From: Chondrus crispus | Lineage: Eukaryota > Rhodophyta > Florideophyceae > Gigartinales > Gigartinaceae | NCBI RefSeq assembly: GCF_000350225.1 | Contig: NW_005179015.1 | Coordinates: 348,350 to 412,349 of the forward strand | DNA: 64,000 nt | Direction of reading: 5' to 3' | In this document: positions 10,557 to 20,704 of the stretch, one piece after another | Layout of the letters: every line of letters begins with the position of its first letter | Position numbering within the stretch: the first letter of the stretch is position 1 | Made by a program: the position numbers and the translations under genes | Notes under the pieces: generated by a model | What the model was told of the DNA's origin: nothing | Seen by the model: only the letters and a program-made list of their open reading frames with translations | The model's database searches: none

Positions 10557-10640
10557 AGTTTCATTGCCCTTTTTTTTAGTACTCGAAACTCAAAATGAGT
10601 TTCGAGCCCCTTTTTTTGGTACTCGAAACTCATAATGAGA
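10557..10640. repeat. Two T-run/hairpin repeats next to the A LTR
   Basis: Two adjacent units each hold a run of 7-9 T followed by (A/G)GTACTCGAAACTCA. The first unit contains a perfect 11-bp hairpin, CTCGAAACTCA (10582-10592) and TGAGTTTCGAG (10596-10606), with loop AAA; the second has lost it. Origin unknown. Confidence 0.5.
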
Positions 10641-11636
10641 TTTGCACCCCACTTTTCAGGTTGCCAAACGGAACATAAACACACGCTACATGTGAACATT
10701 TCAGATCCTGCTGCGCCCCCGGGAAGGCCCTGCACGTGATGCAGGGACAGTATCAACTTGTGTGTTTGGCAGCCAATTGTTCGGGGCGCTAACCTCAATA
10801 TGAGTATGCCATACCGACAGCTCGATTTGCACATGGTTTTCGCACAGCGAGCAGAACCATTTTACTACTATGAGGCATGCTAGAAATAGGATTCCGCATT
10901 CATAATGAGCATAGGTTCGAAATCTTTGGAACTGCTTTCCCCAAACGCGTCGCAGCGCATAGTCCATGCATTCAAAGGCGTAGGAAAGGGGATATATGAT
11001 CTTGCATTCAAAATAAAGTTCAGGCTATTTTTTCGTTTAAGATATCATTGCTTACTTCCACTTAATAGAAACGGCAGCATGAAGGCCTTTACATACAAGG
11101 GCGGCGGCGTTTCGTTTCACTGGGGAAACGAAACTCGGAGAGGGCCTGTCATCCTTCGTTTGGTGCTTGACTGCAGGATAGCCCCACAGCCTCGACAGAC
11201 TCATACTGCGCCCTGTAGCAACTTGCGGGCTTTAGAAGTGAGACTGGACGTGTAGCGAAAAAGGGGTTATGGAAGTGGGGCCACTTTGAGTCGGCTCCAC
11301 GCCTCTGAGGCTTTCTTTTTCTGCCGAGGGCTCCCTTTCTTGACGCGTATCGAAGGCTCCAGCGGGCTCACCCGCTGTGGCTATAGCCCCGCCAAGGTCA
11401 GATTTCTCACCTGGAGATCGACCCCGTGAGGGGTCGACTCTGTCCTCTTTGCCTCGACGGACGCAGATCGCGCTATTTTTCCTGTCTGCACATGTCAGTC
11501 AGACACAACTCGGAGGCTAAAAATCAGTTGAAAAGTCAGATCCCCCATTTGTCCGTCTAGAAAACGAAACACAGAGCGACACTTACCACACCCGTTCTTG
11601 ACAACAACAAGCCGTCAAGTGTGAAAGCAACCAAAC
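10641..11636. other. Host-like DNA, no gene recognised
   Basis: GC content falls relative to the element. A 116-codon ORF at 10905-11255 has no recognisable domain and no supporting context, so it is not called. Nothing else is seen. Confidence 0.4.
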
Positions 11637-11700
11637 CACAAGAAAACAAAAGAGTGACGATTTCGAAAAAACCAACGCACAAGAAAACAAAAGAGTGACG
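11637..11700 (+). repeat. Direct repeat, 23-bp unit at 41-bp spacing
   Basis: CACAAGAAAACAAAAGAGTG followed by ACG occurs at 11637-11659 and again at 11678-11700. Purine-rich; no function seen. Confidence 0.6.
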
Positions 11701-11975
11701 TCGGTGAGAATGATGGTGGGCGCTCGATATAAAAAATTTCGGGTCCCTTTTTATATGGAACCTAAAAATCGAACTGTTCGCAGCAATACGAGAGGATTGT
11801 TCCGGTTTCGAGCGCTTTTATCCGTAAGTAAACGTTAACTGTCAAGCAAAGCGAGGAACAATAAACCTATACTCGATATCATATCGTCGAATAAACAACC
11901 ACATGTCACTCAGTTTATAATGACTGTATGACATGTCTCGTAAGCCATTAAAGGCCATACAGTAAAGGTTAACCT

Positions 11976-12175
11976 GGTTGCGGGTAAATGTTTACCCGGG
12001 AATGTTAAGGAGTAAACATTTACTCGCAACCATCAACTCGACACCGAGTAAATGTAATCTGATTGCAAGTAAATGTTTACTCAGGAATTTTACCTGGTAA
12101 ACATTTACTCACAACCTTCAAATCGACACCGAGTAAATGTTAATTTGCTTGCCAGTAAAGGTTTACTCGGGTATG
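11976..12175. repeat. Tandem hairpin array built on GTAAATGTTTAC
   Basis: Unit 1: GGTTGCGGGTAAATGTTTAC (11976-11995) pairs with 12012-12031 at 19 of 20 positions around a 16-base loop. Unit 2 repeats the plan about 95 bp later with a weaker stem. A third, half unit ends near 12175. Spacers contain the shared words TCGACACCGAGTAAATGT. The stem word returns singly near 12826. It lies 1.4 kb before the TIR/NB-ARC/WD40 gene. Confidence 0.7.
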
Positions 12176-13570
12176 TTACGGAGAAAACCAAGATAGAAAC
12201 AAGACTTTTCTTTATTATCGGCCAATTATCCGACATAATCAATCATTACATTAGAAACCTCCGGGCGAATCGGCCCGAGGTCGGTCTTACACGTGGAATC
12301 TTGCGCCGCCACTCTTGACACGTGGCTTTGATCACGTTATGATAGCCCATGGGGGTATGAATGATCCCCGCCGCTCTCGCCGGACGGTTGCACACCGCCA
12401 GCCTTCCCCGGGGCGTCCCGGGGGCCTTCTCGCCGCATCTCCCCGTCGTGCTTTTCCCCTCTTCGGAGGGGCACCCCGTCGGATAGTGTAAAGCAGGAGG
12501 TCACCCGGTCGTCGTCCTGGTGGAAGGAGGGCAGTGTATCGCCCTGAGTTCCCGAAGACAAATTCGGGTTTCAGCACTTCAAGAAAAGAGAGAGGCATGG
12601 TCCTTGAGAAGGGAGGGCGGGCGGGGAAAAGAGAGAGGCATACCCTGACACAGGGATGTTGCAGCTCCTTCATACTCGCAGACAGCGTTGGTTTTGTCAT
12701 ACCTCCGGCCCGCCGACGACGACGGAGGGGCCGCAGCGTACGCATCGTGTCACACGTACGCATACGTGTCCTCGCTATTCAATGGACTTTTTCATCCGTA
12801 TAAACGAAGTCTACATGAGACGTAAACATTTACTGTAAGTGGCGTTATAACTGTAAGCTATCCTTTGTTTTAATTTAACGTCTCTTTACTTACACCATCG
12901 GTGTATGCCGGTTTATGCCGTTTGTTTAACTTAATGTGTACCTTATCATATACCTTACATCTTTATTTACAACAGAGCTAAGACCCGAGGGGCCAGGGGC
13001 CAGGGCGGCCACGAGAGAGAGTGCGGCCAGTATGTTTACGTGCCCCATGTGGCTGCGCTGGCAAGGGGTCATGTGAGAGAATTTTATGAAAAATTGCATT
13101 TTACTGTAGAGAGATTTTATACTGTAGTCCGAGATTTTATATGAATTTTAGAGAAACGCACGCGGACGGCCTGGGATCCGGGCCGGACGCGTGGATGCTT
13201 CTAGAAGGAAGCGCAGAAATAAAAGCGTGGAAGGTGACGGGCGCGGCATTCGAAGGAACCGACCACGCCACCTGACCTCACCACCGAGAAAACCGCCGCC
13301 CTCCCCCTTCAACCTCACAACATTGCGTCTTTCCTGGCTGGAATCACACGAACATTCATTCACGAAGGAGCAAGCGAAAGCATACCAGCTCATCCTACTG
13401 ATCCACACGACTGTCGCCACTGTTTCCGCTTTCGTCGACAACGACAAGAGTGCCGCGCGCTGAACGCGGCCTTCAACCTTCGCATCCCTGTTTTTCTAAC
13501 AGCCGGTGCCGTTCTCACGCATAACACACTCCGCACCTCACCAACTTGTCTTTAGCTATTCACAGAAAAA
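12176..13570. other. Upstream region of the TIR/NB-ARC/WD40 gene, no other gene recognised
   Basis: Contains a GC-rich patch (12330-12760) whose ORFs on both strands are low complexity, then AT-rich DNA (12800-13150). At 13324-13351 there is a 28-base word that recurs at 19311-19338 with two mismatches. Immediately before the start codon is CACAGAAAAA. No clear TATA box. Confidence 0.4.
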
Positions 13571-16500
13571 ATGCAGGAAAGCTACCAGCAAGAGACGGGA
13601 CCACATAGAAAACGGAGAAAGATGCACTCTACCGATGTGTTCATAAGCCATGCTGGCCCGGACAAGCTACACATCGCACGTCCCCTTTTCGAGAAATTGC
13701 AAGCTCATGGTTTAAATTGCTTCCTCGACAAAATCTCGATGGAGCCCGGGGACTGCGGAGGGGATGAAATGACGAAGGCTATGGAGTCTGCGAAGGTCGG
13801 TGTTTTCATCCTTTCTCCCGACTTTGCGGCTCGAAAGTGGACGATGAGGGAACTGCGTTGCTTCCTACGCCGACGAAGTGAGGCGATAGGGAGTGGGATG
13901 CGACCACCGACACTGATTCCGGTGTTTTACAGACTAAGTATTCGTGAATGCAGAGAGTTGGAGCCCAAGCGGTACTGGGATGATGAAGGAAATAATATTT
14001 TTGAAGTTGAGAAGTTTTTTAGCGACGAACGACAGCGCGAAGCGAGCACAGATATGGTGAAGAGGGAGCTACAAGAGCTGGCAGGTATCACTGGGATTGA
14101 AAATGACGAAAGGGCAACAAACCTGCCGGGAGATGCATTCGGCCATGATGCAAGGGCAAATCTTGTGGAGCGAGTATTTCTGTGGGTGAAAAAGAAAAGT
14201 GATGAGGACTCAAGTGATGAAGCGGGAGAAGTTTTGAATACAAAAAGCCAAGTTGAAACCCACGCTGCCATCACGTCCATCGCACGATGTACGCTTGATG
14301 TGTTCACGCCCTGTATACTCGCAGAGCACAATCCCGAAGGAATATATTTGCAACTGAATTCTCGGGGGATCGATGGATCACCGAATACGTGTGAGGCGCG
14401 GCTAAAGGAGGCCGTGCTTAGTACCGATAGGAATACACATATAGGAGCGACGGCAACGGGGAAGGGCGGAGTCGGGAAGACATGCGCTCTTCGAGCGATT
14501 GCGCACGACGATGACATCAAGGCTCGGTTTTCAGGCGGAGTATACTTCATGTCTTTGGGGAAAGACGCCAACGTAGGGCGGCTGATTGAGCAACTGTGCA
14601 TAGCCGTAGAGGCGTCTGGTGGCAACCAGGCGGCTGGGAAAATGCGAGAGCAAAGCGAGTTGAGCAGGGTACTGACCAAGATGCGAGCATGGTTCAACAC
14701 ACGTGCATCTCTGTTCATTATTGATGATGTGTGGGCCGTGAATGGTATAGATGCGTGTATCCTTCAGAAGTTATCCATTCTCGCTGACACAGCAGGAGAC
14801 AGCCGAGAGAGGAGCAGACTTCTGTATTCCACGAGGGACTCAGAGCTGAAACAGGTGGGTAAGCGAGTGACTTTCGAACCGAGGGAAAGGGAAGGGAGCG
14901 ATTCAGTTCACATGGTCATGCTCGCGAGCGGGGCGAGCCCGGAGGAAGCGAATGATCCGAGGTGCAAAGAGGCCGTGAGGGAAATATTGAAATTGTGTGC
15001 TGGTTTGCCGCTGGCTCTGAACGTAGCCGGGACGGGTGTCAGGTACATGAGAGATAGATGGGAGGGAGAAAAGTCACAAGCGTGGGAGGGATACCTTTCG
15101 AAGATGAAGAGCTGTAACACGATTCTTAGTGAGAGTCCAGGGGATGGGTATTTGTTGTCGTTAGACGCGACATTACATGCGTCACTAGAGATTGTGGAGT
15201 CCGGCATGGGGAGCGATGCGGAGAGGTTAGGTCAGTTTTCGTTTCGAAAGATACATCGGAGTCTGTGTGTTATGAAGAAGCAAGACGGGATGCCTTTGTC
15301 GTTGGTAAGAGAGTTGTGGGAAATGAAATATGAATCGGCTGAAAAGTATGCGAAGCAGATGGAAAGGGTTGGATTAGTAGACCTTCATTACGACAAGGAT
15401 TGTGGGTGGGTACGGATGCATGATCTGACGCACGATTTTGCGGTGCAGGAGGCGCAGAAGGAAGAAAGTGTAACGGTTTGGTATAAGAAGTTGGCAGATG
15501 TATGCAGGCAGGGAGGGGGACTGCTTGCTATGACTGAGAGCGAGGGCAGAGAGAGCAAGGATGCAAGAGAGAAGTATGTTTTCGAGAATATATATCGCGT
15601 TCTGAAACAGGGCGGGTATGTGGAGGAGCTGAAGAATCTATTTTTGAGAGCGCGATGGGTGAAGGCAGTGATACAGAGAGGAAGTGTGTTGCAATACGAG
15701 GAAGCTGTAAAGGATCTAAATAGCTTTTTGAGGAACACGGGAGCAAGCGAGAGCCTTTTAAGGGATACGGGAGAAGAAGATTCGGTGTATGCGATGGAAT
15801 TGATGATGAGAGCTGCACGACTGAGTGTACCTTTTTGTGGTGAAAGCAGTGCAGGGATTTACTTTCAACTGTACGGAAGAATCAAGCACAGGGCATCACA
15901 ATTAGGAAGCGTGCGAAGGATACTCGAGGAAATCGAGGAACACGCGCCACGACCATGGGTGCGGCCTGTGAACGAATGTGTAGGGCGAGCGGGAGGAAGT
16001 TTGGTGGAGCAGATTGTGCTTCCGAATATCGTTGACGAAGTCGGCATGGACTCAACCGGTGGCGTGTATGGACACTGTTCGAACCTGGGCTATACCGGGA
16101 TCATAGTTTTCACACAGTCTCCGGACAAGGAAATGAAGATGACTGAATTAGACAACGATTTTGGAAGGGGGAGCCGAGAATTAACATGCGGTTGTGTCAG
16201 TATGAGCAAACGCTATGCAGTTAACGGATATGATGATGGGACACTACAGTTCTGGAGTGTATCGGAAAAGAAAATTTTGTGGAGTGACTGCGGTCATGAA
16301 TCGCGGGTGTCTAGCGTTGCGATGAGTGGTGATGGAAAACGTGCAGTATCTGGATCCTGGGACATGAGCGTACGAGTTTGGGACGTGGACACAGGACTGC
16401 AAATCGGCCACGCATTAACTGGACACACGGATTGGGTAGAGAGCGTTGCGATGAGTGGTGATGGAAAACGTGCAGTATCTGGATCCCGGGACATGAGCGT

Positions 16501-17320
16501 ACGAGTTTGGGACGTGGACACAGGACTGCAAATCGGCGACGCACTAACTGGACACACGAATTGGGTGGTTAGCGTTGCGATGAGTGGTGATGGAAAACGT
16601 GCAGTATCTGGATCCTGGGACAAGAGCGTACGAGTTTGGGACGTGGACACAGGACTGCAAATCGGCGACGCATTAACTGGACACACGGGTCTGGTGCGGA
16701 GCGTCGCGATGAGTGGTGATGGAAAACGTGCAGTATCTGGATCCTGGGACAAGAGCGTACGAGTTTGGGACGTGGACACAGGACTGCAAATCGGCCACGC
16801 ATTAACTGGACACACGGGTCGGGTAGAGAGCGTTGCGATGAGTGGTGATGGAAAACGTGCAGTATCTGGATGCCAGGACAAGAGCGTACGAGTTTGGGAC
16901 GTGGACACAGGACTGCAAATCGGCGACGCATTAACTGGACACACGCATTGGGTGCGGAGGGTTGCGATGAGTGGTGATGGAAAACGTGCAGTATTTGGAT
17001 TCCGGGACTGGAGCGTACGAGTTTGGGACGTGGGGAAAGGGATTACAGTTCATCTCGGAAAGTTGGAGGACTGGCAAGATATCGTGGAGAGATTTCTGAA
17101 TGCAGAAAACTTACGTGCCGTCTCTCGCACTGGACATAGGCACAAAAGGCTCAAGGTTTTTGAGAGCAGGGGGAAAATTGTGCATGAGCGAGAGGATGGC
17201 TCTGAGGCTGTTTTGGCGCAGCTGGAGGGTGCGGTAAAGTGGTGGGAGATAGGCGACAATCACGGGGTCTTTGTTGCAGCGGCCGGCAGCTGGGTGGCTA
17301 TTATGAAGCTAGTGGTCTAG
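13571..17320 (+). CDS. TIR/NB-ARC/WD40 receptor-like protein
   Basis: 1249 codons, no intron needed. TIR domain about residues 21-165: VFISHAGPDK box and ARKWTMREL, where Glu94 matches the catalytic Glu of TIR NADases. NB-ARC about 285-620: P-loop GKGGVGKT 297-304, Walker B LFIIDDVW 381-388, RNBS-B-like RLLYSTRD 416-423, GLPLAL 478-483, MHD 616-618. A helical linker leads to a WD40 propeller (about 870-1160) with six near-identical 43-residue units, then about 90 further residues. The plan matches STAND/NLR-type sensors: the WD40 face binds a ligand, NB-ARC switches and oligomerises, TIR signals, possibly by NAD cleavage. Cytosolic, as no signal peptide or membrane segment is seen. Start chosen at the first ATG, 19 codons before the TIR box. 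All motifs look intact. The role in defence or self-recognition is inferred. Confidence 0.92.
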   Translation: MQESYQQETGPHRKRRKMHSTDVFISHAGPDKLHIARPLFEKLQAHGLNCFLDKISMEPGDCGGDEMTKAMESAKVGVFILSPDFAARKWTMRELRCFLRRRSEAIGSGMRPPTLIPVFYRLSIRECRELEPKRYWDDEGNNIFEVEKFFSDERQREASTDMVKRELQELAGITGIENDERATNLPGDAFGHDARANLVERVFLWVKKKSDEDSSDEAGEVLNTKSQVETHAAITSIARCTLDVFTPCILAEHNPEGIYLQLNSRGIDGSPNTCEARLKEAVLSTDRNTHIGATATGKGGVGKTCALRAIAHDDDIKARFSGGVYFMSLGKDANVGRLIEQLCIAVEASGGNQAAGKMREQSELSRVLTKMRAWFNTRASLFIIDDVWAVNGIDACILQKLSILADTAGDSRERSRLLYSTRDSELKQVGKRVTFEPREREGSDSVHMVMLASGASPEEANDPRCKEAVREILKLCAGLPLALNVAGTGVRYMRDRWEGEKSQAWEGYLSKMKSCNTILSESPGDGYLLSLDATLHASLEIVESGMGSDAERLGQFSFRKIHRSLCVMKKQDGMPLSLVRELWEMKYESAEKYAKQMERVGLVDLHYDKDCGWVRMHDLTHDFAVQEAQKEESVTVWYKKLADVCRQGGGLLAMTESEGRESKDAREKYVFENIYRVLKQGGYVEELKNLFLRARWVKAVIQRGSVLQYEEAVKDLNSFLRNTGASESLLRDTGEEDSVYAMELMMRAARLSVPFCGESSAGIYFQLYGRIKHRASQLGSVRRILEEIEEHAPRPWVRPVNECVGRAGGSLVEQIVLPNIVDEVGMDSTGGVYGHCSNLGYTGIIVFTQSPDKEMKMTELDNDFGRGSRELTCGCVSMSKRYAVNGYDDGTLQFWSVSEKKILWSDCGHESRVSSVAMSGDGKRAVSGSWDMSVRVWDVDTGLQIGHALTGHTDWVESVAMSGDGKRAVSGSRDMSVRVWDVDTGLQIGDALTGHTNWVVSVAMSGDGKRAVSGSWDKSVRVWDVDTGLQIGDALTGHTGLVRSVAMSGDGKRAVSGSWDKSVRVWDVDTGLQIGHALTGHTGRVESVAMSGDGKRAVSGCQDKSVRVWDVDTGLQIGDALTGHTHWVRRVAMSGDGKRAVFGFRDWSVRVWDVGKGITVHLGKLEDWQDIVERFLNAENLRAVSRTGHRHKRLKVFESRGKIVHEREDGSEAVLAQLEGAVKWWEIGDNHGVFVAAAGSWVAIMKLVV
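16290..17040 (+). repeat. Six in-frame 129-bp WD40 coding repeats
   Basis: The word GTTGCGATGAGTGG (or with GTCGCG) starts at 16316, 16445, 16574, 16703, 16832 and 16961, exactly 129 bp apart. Units are nearly identical in DNA. Differences sit in the GHT-x-x-V-x-S stretch (DW.E, NW.V, GL.R, GR.E, HW.R), in SGS-x-D-x-S, and in IG(H/D)ALT. Such near-identity points to recent unit exchange. Confidence 0.93.
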
Positions 17321-18474
17321 GTGTGTATATTCTACTTCCCTTAAAGTTTATCCTCTCGGCCAGACACAGACGTTTCTATTGTACGGTACGTGGTAGTACC
17401 TGTGGTGGGGATAATCTGTTTCGTTTTTTTACATGTAAAAGTCTTGTGTGGTGCTCTGGTTCCATTCACGGATGGGACGTTTTGCCAGGACGCACGGTCC
17501 TCCCTCTAGCTCTCGGCAGAAAAGTCGCATCGGTCGTTGTTCTATTTGCCTGCACCGTCTCTTCCCCTCTCGGGCGGGATTTCAGGGTACAGTAGTGCTT
17601 TCTTGGGGCTTTCGCTTGCCAGCCTGTCCGTCGAATTTACAGCACGGTATGCCCCGTTCGTGCCGTACTGCGGGCGCAGGAGCTTGGCTTTTTCACTGTT
17701 ACCCATCGACGCTTTCCCCAGCCGGATATTGAGATATAGAGAGACGGTATGGCGCATACGTATGGGAATGAGAGGCGTTCGTTGAAGAGATGGTGCGAGA
17801 TGCACGGGTCTGTATGAAAATGATGCAAGAGCAACGCAAGACCGCAGCGCTAAAATGAAAAGAAGTAGGAGAAGGGTCCAAGTAGCTGCGGTGTGTCACT
17901 TCTCTCCTGTCTCTCAGCCGGCTTCAACGATAGCAGCAAGGGCAAAAAAAAGAGCGCAATTATCTCCTATTTGCTTGAGAGACCTAGTATTGATTGTTAA
18001 AATGAAATTGTTTCACGTGCTCGCGTGGCTGACGAGGGGGCTCGGGGCGGGGTATAGCGAAAGGAGGACGAAGGGGAAGATGAGTCATCTGATCGCGGAC
18101 GTGTGCACGGCGACCAAGGCGAGAATATTGAAAAGGCGAGACGATGGGGGATCGAGATCGTGTCGTACAAATAGTTTTGCTGGCGTGCGCGGAAGCAGGA
18201 CACATTGTGGACGGCGGGGACTATGGGCCCGACGGAGCGGACGACAAGGACGCGCAGGTGGAGGGGGTGGACGCGGAGATATCCGCACGCGCGTGAGGCC
18301 GCTGTGGCAATGCAACCCGGACGGGCGCGGGCGACAGCGCGAACGCGGCGTGGGACAGAAGCGGAAGGAAAGTTGTTGGGGTCTGTCAAGACGGGTGCGG
18401 CGCGTCGCCACGGCTGAGCAAGGTGCAGGAGCGGAGGGGGGCGGGGCTGAGGGGGGAGCGAGGCGGGGGAGCAG
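17321..18474. other. Downstream of the receptor gene, no gene recognised
   Basis: AT-richer 3' flank to about 18000, then GC-rich DNA. From about 18144 a frame reads MGDRDRVVQIVLLACAEAG and ends at a TGA at 18292 that overlaps a GTGAGG donor-like word. It might be a first exon, but no homologue is recognised. Confidence 0.3.
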
Positions 18475-18777
18475 TTGTTTCGGCGGTTCACGGACGGGAT
18501 GCTCAAATCGCGGATGCAGGACGAGGAGGCGGGGAACGAGAGCGAGGTGGGGACGGTGCCGCGGCGGCGGTCGGCGCGGTCGCGGTCCGTGTCGGTGGAA
18601 GCGCACGACGCCGAAGAGGAAAGGGGGTGGAGCGTGAACGCCAGCCAGAGCCAGACCATCGTGCAACGCGATCTGACCCCGCCGCTGACGCCCAACGGGA
18701 AGAGAGGGGGCGGGAAAAGCATGCCACCCCGCGCGGCGAAGACAAGCCCGGGAGATCTGCATCTCGTATATTTTTGA
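18475..18777 (+). CDS. Possible coding segment, unknown
   Basis: About 100 codons open to a TGA. The composition is less monotonous than in neighbouring frames: Glu/Arg/Ser-rich, then NASQSQTIVQRDLTPPLTP, which looks like a disordered regulatory tail with phosphorylatable Ser/Thr-Pro sites. There is no upstream Met; the codon at 18475 is TTG, so if real it would be a last exon spliced to something upstream. The GC-rich opposite strand also stays open by composition, so the call is weak. Confidence 0.2.
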   Translation: MFRRFTDGMLKSRMQDEEAGNESEVGTVPRRRSARSRSVSVEAHDAEEERGWSVNASQSQTIVQRDLTPPLTPNGKRGGGKSMPPRAAKTSPGDLHLVYF

Positions 18778-19620
18778 GACACTGATACCCTGTGCAACAC
18801 CACCGCCCTCCATATTCCCATCCCCTCATCCCGTTATCCTCCCCATCCACCCCCTTCGCCATGCCTTCTTTCATTCAAACTCCTTTCCTCCCCCTACAGC
18901 GCTTTTACCTATGTCGTTGTGTCTGCTCGCCCCTCCCGGTGCACCGCCGTTCCCATCGCCGCCCTCTCGTTTCCCCCCCTTTCTGTCCCGATCGCCTCCG
19001 CCGACGACACCTTCGTGCTCACTGAAGGGAACGTCATCCAAGCGCTCGACGGTGAACAGAAGACACACTCGTTCTCCCGCCGTTTTTTTGTACACGGATG
19101 TGAAATGTATTGCAGAAGGGACTTCACTAATCAGTCACATTTCAGGAAATTTGGTCATGGAGTCTGACTGATTTCACTTGCTGTAAGGAGTTTTCGTCAC
19201 AACTTCAATTTTAATTGCAGAAAATCATGGTTCGTAAAGTCTCTACAGTATTAGAGACTTCACGCACCATGGTTTCATGTTTCATGATTCTTTTCATGTT
19301 TTAGGGTGACTGCGTCTTTCCTCGCTGGAGTCACACGAGACGAGAAGTTCCGTGATCGCCGGGAATGGCATTCGAAGTGATGCTAGGACGTCTTCTACAG
19401 TCCCGCACACGTAAGGACATGAATAGAGTCAAACTATCGTACGCCATAGCAAGAGCGAAGGAACAGTCATGACTTGTATAGCAGGCCCGGCGTCTTGGCA
19501 GTCCTCGACTCACACTCTCTTTGCCTTTCCGACGCCCGTTTTTAATTTAAGATAAAACTTTTCGCAAGTCTTACGGTAGTGCTCTTTCTCTCTCGAAGCC
19601 TCTCTCTATAGGTAGTGAAG
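18778..19620. other. Intergenic stretch with one long hairpin
   Basis: C/T-rich DNA (18780-19010), then mixed sequence. It holds the hairpin 19226-19271 and the 28-base word shared with the receptor upstream region (19311-19338). An 82-codon ORF at 18919 is not supported. Confidence 0.35.
19226..19271. repeat. 19-bp imperfect hairpin
   Basis: CATGGTTCGTAAAGTCTCT (19226-19244) pairs with 19253-19271 with two mismatches around an 8-base loop. It could be a small-RNA precursor-like fold or the remnant of a short inverted-repeat element. Nothing decides between these. Confidence 0.5.
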
Positions 19621-19624
19621 TACA

Positions 19625-20310
19625 TCATTCGCTCCACCAGCCGCTCCCCCTCTCCGTGTAGCACAGGAAGACGTGGGGTAGACTCCACAGCTTTTCGGAA
19701 AACTGCTGTGTCGTTTCTGGCGGGCCCACGACGGCATCCGTGACGCAGTAATGGATGGAGGGGAGGCCCGTGGTGTTGGGGTAGCCGATCCAAGTGACCT
19801 GGACGGGGGAGAGGCGCAAGGCCATGATGTCGAGGCGATTGTTTGCCGTGTGGCCGGCCAGCTCGACGAGGATGTCGATGCGGTCCTCTACGATGAGGGC
19901 GGCGGCCGCGGAGGCGGTAAGCCCCTAAATGTTGCGCCACCTATCCGAGCGAAGGGCGCGGAAACGGGCGGTCTTCGCGTCGGGTTGGGCGACGTTTGCG
20001 TAGGCGTAGACCTGAAAGCGTCTCGGTCGTAGTGGGTGAGCAGGGCGTCTGCAAAGTAGCTGACCGAGTGTGTGAAAAAGTCTCGGGAGAGGTAGCCGAC
20101 GCGTATCGGGCGCGAGGTGCCGGGCGTGCGGGCGAGGTGTGGGTGCGGGACGGGGGGCTTGTTGAGACGGGTGAGCGGGTCGACGGCGATGGGGTCGTTG
20201 GCGTGGCGCGAGGTGGCGGCTGTGACAATCTCCTTGTCGATGCGGGCTTGGTAGGCGGCGCCCCAGAGGTGGTGCTCGTGGAAAACGGCAGGTTTGATCT
20301 GTGGGCTTGA
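19625..20310 (-). pseudogene. O-GlcNAc-transferase (OGT/SPINDLY type, GT41) fragment
   Basis: Minus-strand reading gives FHEHHLWGAAYQARID, then VGYLSRDFFTHSVSYFADAL, then ILVELAGHTANNRLDIMALR, PVQVTWIGYPNTTGLPSIHY and PHVFLCYTE. This is the order of the N-terminal half of the GT41 catalytic domain (HxxW-like, VGYxSxDF, ELAGHTxxNR, GYPxTTGLP). The family transfers GlcNAc or fucose to Ser/Thr of nuclear and cytosolic proteins. Only about 230 of the expected 800-1000 residues remain, with neither TPRs nor the UDP-binding C-terminal half. One base is missing near 20013, there is an in-frame TAG at 19925-19927, and the frame stops at 19625. Confidence 0.85.
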
Positions 20311-20704
20311 CGGCGGTTTATTCGCGCAGCTCAGGAATTTATTCGTTTTTTAACTTTACAATGAATGTGTGTCGTAACGACAAGTTGTGTCACGGTGTAG
20401 ATACGGATTTGTATCTACCCAATCAAGGACACCAAAGCATGGAAATATTTCAAAATTTCCACGCATCGTCATCATCTATGATGCGTCACATGCTGCATTG
20501 CTCGCCTTCAAGTTACAGTCACAAATTCAGACTTGATCAAAAGTGAACAAAACAGGCTGATCTCTCGCCGGCGATAAATAAAATTCAGATCCGCACATTT
20601 TCTACAACTTTTACGGTACTGCAGGGCAATCAACTATTTGCAAGTCTTCTCCTGCACGTGCATTAATCGAGTTCCACAAGTTCGAATTATTCAGTGATCA
20701 GCCA
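20311..20704. other. AT-rich spacer, nothing recognised
   Basis: Lies between the OGT fragment and the minus-strand ORF pair. No ORF or repeat stands out. Confidence 0.4.

Noticed and set aside
12332..12763. 143-codon minus ORF upstream of the receptor gene
   Set aside because: Low-complexity Arg/Pro content, no domain, and the opposite strand is open as well.
16294..16944. Minus-strand ORFs under the WD40 repeats
   Set aside because: They are shadows of the 129-bp repeat, which leaves another frame open by its period.
17855..18821. Long GC-rich ORFs on both strands
   Set aside because: Arg/Gly/Pro-rich composition on both strands at once, no domain; open because of base composition.
18919..19167. 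82-codon ORF with a segment vaguely like an NTF2-fold protein
   Set aside because: Similarity too short and irregular; no upstream or downstream exon could be supported.
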